A DNA stretch of 64,000 nt from Pannonibacter carbonis (GTDB taxonomy: Bacteria; Pseudomonadota; Alphaproteobacteria; Rhizobiales; Stappiaceae): positions 1 to 64,000 of the forward strand of contig NZ_PUDR01000014.1 of NCBI RefSeq assembly GCF_003012935.1, read 5' to 3'. The notes under the pieces were generated by a model. That model searched no databases. It had not been told where the DNA came from and saw only the letters and a program-made list of their open reading frames with translations. Within the stretch, counting starts at the first letter, position 1, and every line of letters starts with the position of its first letter. The translations under genes and the position numbers were made by a program. Below are positions 59,443 to 64,000 of the stretch, in pieces.

Positions 59443-59838
59443 ATGATGAACAAACTCACCCCAATCTTCATCGCCGGCGCCATCGCCGTCAGCGCAGGCC
59501 TTGCCTTGGCACAGAGCCAGATGAACAAGAACGATCCGATGGCCGGTCACAATATGCCCGGCATGAGCATGTCGAGCTCCGACAGTCCTTCGACCAAGGC
59601 GTATATGGCTGCCATGGACTCGATGATGAAAGGCATGACGGTCGAATACACCGGCGATGCGGATGTCGATTTCATGCGCGGCATGATCCCGCACCATCAG
59701 GGCGCGATCGACATGGCCAAGGTCGCGCTCCAGTACGGCAAGGACCCCGAGGTCAAGAAGCTCGCGGAAGAGGTGATCAAGGCCCAGGAGGGTGAGATCG
59801 CCATGATGAAGAAGTGGCTCGCCGCGCGCGGCAAGTAG
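59443..59838 (+). CDS. Periplasmic Met-rich DUF305 protein (CopM-like)
   Basis: 131 aa with a signal peptide ending at about GLALAQSQ. Methionine-rich segment [13 protein letters not shown] and [11 protein letters not shown] precede the DUF305 motif [20 protein letters not shown]. Met-rich DUF305 proteins bind copper in the periplasm. It lies between copZ and the multicopper oxidase. Confidence 0.87.
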   Translation: MMNKLTPIFIAGAIAVSAGLALAQSQMNKNDPMAGHNMPGMSMSSSDSPSTKAYMAAMDSMMKGMTVEYTGDADVDFMRGMIPHHQGAIDMAKVALQYGKDPEVKKLAEEVIKAQEGEIAMMKKWLAARGK

Positions 59839-59965
59839 GAACGGATGGGTGGAGGGGCCGATCCTCTTCACCCTTTCGACGAGCCGTCCATTCCGCCCTG
59901 GTATCCGCGATGCCGGCGGCTCGCGGAATTCAACCATCGGAAACGACAGCTCCAAGGAGATAGCC

Positions 59966-61441
59966 ATGATTTCCATTTCACGACGCAGCTTTCTTGCCGC
60001 GGGCAGCGCCGCCCTGACGGCCGCCGCACTTCCGCGTATTGCCTTCGCGCAGAGCGCCACGCCGCTTCGGGCGGCGACGCGCGTGATCGACGTCGACGGG
60101 CGCGCCGCCACTGTTTTCGGCCTCGAGGGGCCGAAGGGACAGGGTCTCGTTCTCGATCCCGGCCAGCGCTTTCGTGTCGATCTGACGAATGGGCTAGATG
60201 TCCCGACCCTGATCCACTGGCACGGGCAAATCCCCCCGAACGACCAGGACGGCGTCCCCGATCTTCCCAGGCCGATGCTCAAACCCGGCGAACAGCGGAG
60301 CTACGACTTCGAGCCTGCGCCGGGCACCTATTGGATGCACGCCCACATCCCCTTGCAGGAGATGCGGCAGCTCGCGGCGCCTCTGATCGTGCGTAGCCCC
60401 GGCGATCTCAAGGCCGACCGGCAGGAGGTCGTGATGTTCCTGCACGACTTCTCGTTCAAGTCGCCCGAAGAGGTCATGGCCGCGATCACCGGCGGCCATG
60501 GCGGCGGACACGACATGAGCAAGATGGGAGCGGCGCCAGCTCCGTCCATGGATCACTCCGGCATGAAGATGGGCGGGTCGTCCATGGGCGGAATGAAGAT
60601 GGACATGTCCTCGATGCAGGGCATGGCCATGGATCTTAACGACTATGATTGGGACGCCTACCTGACCAATGACCGCACGCTTTCCGATCCGGACGTCGTT
60701 CGCGTGGAAAAGGGCGGCCGCGTGCTCCTGCGGGTGATCAACGCCGCGTCGGCGACCGTGTTCTGGGTCGACACGGGAACCCTTCCGGGAAAGCTGGTCG
60801 CGGTTGACGGCCACGCCGTGCAGGATCTCGACGGCAGTCGTTTTGGCATCGCCATGGGCCAGCGGCTCGACATCGAGCTCTCGCTCCCCGGCGAAGGCGC
60901 TTGGCCCGTGCTTGCCCTGCGTGAAGGCGCAAAGGAGCGCACGGGTCTTGTCATCGCAACGGCGGGGGGGAAAGTCGAGAAGATCCCGGCGCTCGGCGAG
61001 GCCGATGCTCCGGCCTTCGACGTCGATTTGTCCCAGGAGGCGAAGCTGCGTGCGGCCGCCAGCATTCCAGCGCGCGACGTCCAGCGAAGCCACATGGTTA
61101 TGCTGGGCGGATCGATGCAGCCCTATCTCTGGACCATCGACGGCAAGATCTGGGGTGACCACAAGCCTGTCGTCGCCAAGAGTGGTGAGCGCGTCGAGAT
61201 CATGTTCCACAACATGTCTATGATGGGCCATCCAATGCACCTGCACGGCCATGTCTTTCAGGTCGTCGAGGTCAACGGCAAGCGGATCGATGGCGCACGG
61301 CGCGACACCGTCTACGTGCCGCCGATGGGGATGGTCACTGTCGCCCTCGATGCAGGGGAGGCGGCGCGCTGGATGCTTCACTGCCACCACATGCCGCATC
61401 TGCAGACGGGCATGATGACGGAGTTCCGTGTCTCGGCCTGA
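59966..61441 (+). CDS. Multicopper oxidase (CopA/CueO type), Tat-exported
   Basis: 491 aa from ATG 59966 with AAGGAG upstream. Tat signal SRRSFLAAGSAALTAAALPR. Copper ligands are intact: LIHWHGQIPP (about residue 82), YWMHAHIPLQEM (about 122), HPMHLHGHVF (about 421) and WMLHCHHMPHLQTGMM (about 469; type 1 Cu, Met axial). A Met/His-rich insert (about 168-215: GHGGGHDMSKMG, MKMGGSSMGGMKMDMSSMQG) probably binds Cu(I), which it oxidises to Cu(II) in the periplasm. Confidence 0.94.
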   Translation: MISISRRSFLAAGSAALTAAALPRIAFAQSATPLRAATRVIDVDGRAATVFGLEGPKGQGLVLDPGQRFRVDLTNGLDVPTLIHWHGQIPPNDQDGVPDLPRPMLKPGEQRSYDFEPAPGTYWMHAHIPLQEMRQLAAPLIVRSPGDLKADRQEVVMFLHDFSFKSPEEVMAAITGGHGGGHDMSKMGAAPAPSMDHSGMKMGGSSMGGMKMDMSSMQGMAMDLNDYDWDAYLTNDRTLSDPDVVRVEKGGRVLLRVINAASATVFWVDTGTLPGKLVAVDGHAVQDLDGSRFGIAMGQRLDIELSLPGEGAWPVLALREGAKERTGLVIATAGGKVEKIPALGEADAPAFDVDLSQEAKLRAAASIPARDVQRSHMVMLGGSMQPYLWTIDGKIWGDHKPVVAKSGERVEIMFHNMSMMGHPMHLHGHVFQVVEVNGKRIDGARRDTVYVPPMGMVTVALDAGEAARWMLHCHHMPHLQTGMMTEFRVSA

Positions 61442-61447
61442 GCGATA

Positions 61448-61476
61448 GCGACAACGCCCAAACACGGCGTTGTCGC
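61448..61476. terminator. Hairpin after multicopper oxidase
   Basis: GCGACAACGCC-CAAACAC-GGCGTTGTCGC is an 11-bp perfect stem 6 bp after the MCO stop; no T-tract follows, so read-through into the CYTH gene is possible. Confidence 0.55.
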
Positions 61477-61506
61477 CGCTCTTCCCACAAGGGACGAAAA
61501 CCTACG

Positions 61507-62016
61507 ATGAATATCGAGATCGAGCGCAAGTTTCTCCTTGCGGATGACACCTGGCGCGCCCTCGTATCGCGTTCCGTCCGCATCAGGGACGGTATCCTCG
61601 CCTTCTACGACGGTCGAAAGATCAGAATCCGCTTCTATGGGCAGAAGGCGACCTTGACCGTCAAAGGGCCTCGCAAAGGCCTGGCGCGCGACGAGTTCGA
61701 GTACGACATCCCGCAATCGGACGGGCTGATTCTGCTGGAAAAGCACTGCAAGGGCGAGGTCGTCGAGAAGACGCGCCACCATCTCCAGGTCGCGGAGCTG
61801 GAGTGGACCATTGACGAATATCACGGCCTGCTGGATGGCGTGATCCTCGCGGAGGTGGAACTCCCCCACGAGGATACGAGACTGATCCTGCCGTCATGGG
61901 TGGCGAGAGAGGTCACTGGCGTCGAAAAGTACCGCAAAATAAACCTGGTCAAAGCCCGGAAGAAGAAACACGCCGATGCGGCGCGTTGGGCGAGAAAGCG
62001 GAACTCAGACAAGTAG
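61507..62016 (+). CDS. CYTH-domain protein (triphosphatase family)
   Basis: 169 aa. The signature MNIEIERKFLL, then KIRIRFYGQKATLTVKGPRK, EFEYDIP and LAEVELPHED make the acidic/basic tunnel of the CYTH/TTM family. These enzymes usually hydrolyse inorganic triphosphate. It lies 65 bp after the MCO with its own ribosome binding site (GGGACGAAAACC, weak). A polyphosphate or triphosphate role in metal stress is possible but unproven. Confidence 0.85.
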   Translation: MNIEIERKFLLADDTWRALVSRSVRIRDGILAFYDGRKIRIRFYGQKATLTVKGPRKGLARDEFEYDIPQSDGLILLEKHCKGEVVEKTRHHLQVAELEWTIDEYHGLLDGVILAEVELPHEDTRLILPSWVAREVTGVEKYRKINLVKARKKKHADAARWARKRNSDK

Positions 62017-62080
62017 CGCCAACATATGGGTGCCCGCCGCGCGTCTGCCAGAACGCTTGACATGCCTCTCCGGACTACGG

Positions 62081-63100
62081 TCACAAGGCATCGGCGGGTG
62101 CGGCGGTAAAGAACACGTCGGCATGCATGTCCATCTGGCGTAAGCCCCGAGCGAAGGTCGCTTCCATCGCGGCATCGACCATGGCCGGCGGCCCGGCGAC
62201 ATAGGCTTTCCAGCCATCGAAGTCCGAAAAATCCTCGATCACGGCCTGCATCACCAGGCCGGAGCGATACCGCTCGGCGGATTGCTCCGACAGGACCGGC
62301 GTGAACGTCAGATTCGGATGCCGTCTTGCAAGGCCCTCGAAATGCTCGACCAGGTAAAGGTCGCGCTCGGCCCGCGCGCCGACATAGAGGTGGACGGGCT
62401 GCTTCATGCCGTGCGCCAGCGCAGTTTCGACGATCGACTTGATCGGCGCCAATCCTGAACCGCCGGCGACGCACAGAAGCGGTCCGACGTGGTGCTGCCG
62501 CAGATAGGACGATCCGAGCGGAAACTGGATCGTCACGCTGTCGCCAACCTGGAGGGCCGTGTGGACATGGCCGGAGGTCGCCCCACCGGGCACGCGGCGG
62601 ATATGGAATTCGAGTTCGGTGTCGCCGTGTCGGTTGGCCATCGAGTAGCTGCGCGCCGGGGCGCCATCAAAACCGACCTGCGCATATTGTCCGGCCGTGA
62701 ACAGCAGCGGCGCGCCGTCAAACGGCGCGATCCGCACCAGCTTGATGTCGTGGGTAAGGTCATCGAGATGTGTGACGGTGGCGTCCAGGCTCCGGGCTGG
62801 CGGCAGCGCATCGTCATCATCGCTGCCGAGCCACGCGACGGTCGCATCTGTCCGCGGAACCGCCCGGCATGCCAGGATCAGGCCGGCGGACTTCTCGTCC
62901 TCGCTCAAGGCAAAGCGCGAATGCTGGAGGAGGTCGACTTCGCCTTCGATCAGCCGGGACTTGCAGGAGCCGCAACGTCCGGACTTACAACCATGCGGAT
63001 AGGGGATACCGGCCAGCAATGCGGCGTCGAGGATGGTCTGCCCCTCCTCGACTGCCATGCTGATACGCCGTTGACGGATTTCGACGAGCTTGTTCGCCAT
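62081..63100 (-). CDS. 2Fe-2S ferredoxin-NAD(P)H oxidoreductase
   Basis: 339 aa from ATG 63100 (GAGG 6 nt upstream). The N-terminal plant-type ferredoxin domain has PHGCKSGRCGSCKSRLIEGE with the fourth Cys in LACRAVP. The FAD domain (ARSYSMANRHGD) and NAD(P) domain (LCVAGGSGLAPIKSIVE; YVAGPPAMVDAAM) follow, like BenC/NqrF-type reductases. It is 11 nt after a glutaredoxin under a CueR-type promoter. The electron acceptor is unknown. Confidence 0.88.
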   Translation of the reverse strand: MANKLVEIRQRRISMAVEEGQTILDAALLAGIPYPHGCKSGRCGSCKSRLIEGEVDLLQHSRFALSEDEKSAGLILACRAVPRTDATVAWLGSDDDDALPPARSLDATVTHLDDLTHDIKLVRIAPFDGAPLLFTAGQYAQVGFDGAPARSYSMANRHGDTELEFHIRRVPGGATSGHVHTALQVGDSVTIQFPLGSSYLRQHHVGPLLCVAGGSGLAPIKSIVETALAHGMKQPVHLYVGARAERDLYLVEHFEGLARRHPNLTFTPVLSEQSAERYRSGLVMQAVIEDFSDFDGWKAYVAGPPAMVDAAMEATFARGLRQMDMHADVFFTAAPADAL

Positions 63101-63111
63101 GGTCGGCCTCA

Positions 63112-63387
63112 TCATCCGTTCGAGAGGCCAAGCGCCCTGACCAGGCCCGGCTTCTGGCTTTGGAAGGTGCCGTAGAAGATGTCGGAACCGATAATGCTGA
63201 TGGGGGCCACGCGAACTCCGGTCCGCGCCTTCGCTTCGTCGGCGATCTCCGGGCGCGTCAAGTCCCGTTCTTCGAATGCGATCTCCTGTTCGCCAAGCCA
63301 GCGCTTGAGTGCATGGCAATCAGGGCAGGTCGGGGTGGTGTATATGAGGACGCGGGGCGTGCCGGCTTGGGTCACGGTCTTCTCCAT
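63112..63387 (-). CDS. Glutaredoxin-family protein
   Basis: 91 aa. IYTTPTCPDCHALKRWLGEQ with CPDC active site, and VRVAPISIIGSDIFYGT as the cis-Pro loop (VAPI). It is the first gene of the glutaredoxin-reductase pair. It may repair thiols oxidised or bound by copper. Confidence 0.85.
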   Translation of the reverse strand: MEKTVTQAGTPRVLIYTTPTCPDCHALKRWLGEQEIAFEERDLTRPEIADEAKARTGVRVAPISIIGSDIFYGTFQSQKPGLVRALGLSNG

Positions 63388-63468
63388 TCTTGCTTTGTCG
63401 AGCGTCGAAGAGGCCGATTCAGCCTCCCGATCAGGCGGAGCACGCGTGCGGGCTCCTCTCGGAACGGG

Positions 63469-63499
63469 AAGATGGGGTTTCCAACGGTTGGAGGGTCAA
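63469..63499 (-). promoter_or_regulatory. CueR-type promoter of the glutaredoxin-reductase operon
   Basis: On the minus strand TTGACC (63499-63494), CTCCAACCGTTGGAAACCC and CATCTT. It shares the TTGACC, the TTGGAA arm and the CCCCATCTTCC tail with the copA promoter. Confidence 0.72.
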
Positions 63500-63661
63500 G
63501 GGGGAATGCAGAACACGCACACTGCGGCGACGACAGCGCAAAACGCCGCCTCCGCATTGTGATTGTGGGTTCTTTCGGTAGATTGCAGGCAGATATCAGG
63601 GGGCTTCGCGCAAAGTCGTCCCAGATGACGAATGCGCATGCCCGAACAGGCCAGTTACGAA

Positions 63662-64000
63662 ATGAATTCACGCACGACCAAAGAAAACGCCGTCACAGAA
63701 CAGCATCATGCCGACCATGTGCATGGTGCGGCGCCCGTTGATCAATCTTCATTGTCGCAGAACGAGATCACCATCCTGGCGGAGACCTTCCGCTTGCTGG
63801 GGGATCCGTCGCGTCTCAAGATCCTCTTGAGCTGCACGCCGGGCCCGATTTCCGTCGGTGACATCGCGGAACGGTTGGATCTGTCGCTCTCTCTGGTCAG
63901 CCACCATTTGCGGCTCTTGCGCGGAGCTCGACTCGTCAAGGGCGTGCGCCACGCCAAGCAGATCTTCTACGAAATCGCCGATCAGCATGTGAGCCAGGTT
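63662..64000 (+). CDS. ArsR/SmtB-family regulator, N-terminal part (cut by window edge)
   Basis: At least 113 residues are inside the window. ILAETFRLLGDPSRLKILLS and ISVGDIAERLDLSLSLVSHH, then LRLLRGARLVKGVRHAKQIF, are the winged-helix of the ArsR family (recognition helix SLSLVSHHLRLL). The N-terminus is His-rich (EQHHADHVHG). In-frame ATGs at 63632 and 63638 are alternative starts. It is divergent from the glutaredoxin operon. The effector and the target are not visible. Confidence 0.85.
   Translation, partial: MNSRTTKENAVTEQHHADHVHGAAPVDQSSLSQNEITILAETFRLLGDPSRLKILLSCTPGPISVGDIAERLDLSLSLVSHHLRLLRGARLVKGVRHAKQIFYEIADQHVSQV

Noticed and set aside
60194-61465. 423-codon frame antisense to the multicopper oxidase
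   Set aside because: Copper-ligand motifs and Tat signal are on the plus strand; the antisense has no start context.
1-64000. CRISPR arrays, tRNA or rRNA genes, prophage
   Set aside because: No regularly spaced repeats, cloverleaf-like tRNA segments, rRNA core sequences or phage structural genes were noticed on either strand; this was by eye, so a short tRNA could still be missed.

Overview
The window is a GC-rich alphaproteobacterial sequence, most likely from the Hyphomicrobiales (Rhizobiales). It is part of a self-transmissible repABC plasmid. The evidence is a complete repA-repB-repC unit with two perfect 16-bp parS palindromes and a counter-transcribed RNA, a full Ti/pRL8-style tra/trb conjugation set with its own quorum-sensing circuit (traI, traR, traM), and gene families typical of rhizobial plasmids (DUF736, ArdC, DUF7007, DUF7673, RHE_PE00001). 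The genus cannot be fixed from the sequence alone. No rRNA, tRNA, CRISPR array or intact insertion sequence was seen.

Layout. 1-418: a decayed mqsRA toxin-antitoxin pair, cut by the window edge. 689-9774: plasmid housekeeping and anti-defence genes, namely a large ParB-like protein, a tightly overlapping set of small conserved unknowns, ArdC antirestriction protein, a PAPS-reductase-like protein and DUF736. 10012-13358: a WGR protein, the AbiEi/AbiEii toxin-antitoxin pair, then a second DUF736 gene with the same roughly 250-nt leader as the first. 13528-22367: conjugative DNA processing (nuclease, traG-traD-traC leftward; traA-traF-traB-traH rightward) around a recognisable oriT at about 16571-16612. 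22389-24063: a PIN-domain gene plus vapC with a doubly frameshifted vapB, interrupting the usual traH-traM neighbourhood. 24517-36165: traM, traR, the full trb mating-pair operon (trbB-C-D-E-J-K-L-F-G-H-I) and traI. 36560-40482: repABC. 40497-42842: serine recombinase and RHE_PE00001 protein.

42857-49267 is the most interesting region. A type III CBASS anti-phage operon (CD-NTase, HORMA, TRIP13-like ATPase, SAVED effector with a probable nuclease domain) is transcribed leftward. Divergent from it is a four-gene overlapping operon: ribbon-helix-helix protein, GNAT acetyltransferase, HTH regulator and ImmA/IrrE metallopeptidase. The roughly 150-bp region between them has two good sigma70-type promoters and three TAGCTA boxes spaced 11 and 22 bp, two of them inside the CBASS promoter spacer. 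This looks like a dedicated control module for CBASS that goes beyond the known CapH/CapP pair.

49360-64000 is a metal-resistance island. It has cytochrome b561; an RcnR/FrmR-family repressor with an NreB-like exporter; a CsoR-family repressor controlling a glutaredoxin-MauE/DUF305 operon on one side and an MFS plus ATP-grasp pair on the other; and a copper regulon (cueR, triple-HMA copA, copZ-like chaperone, DUF305, multicopper oxidase, CYTH protein, ferredoxin reductase, glutaredoxin). Three near-identical CueR-type promoters tie the copper genes together. A partial ArsR-family gene runs off the right edge.

A recurring theme is decay of toxin-antitoxin genes on a plasmid that otherwise looks functional: mqsR and vapB are both frameshifted, while AbiE looks intact.
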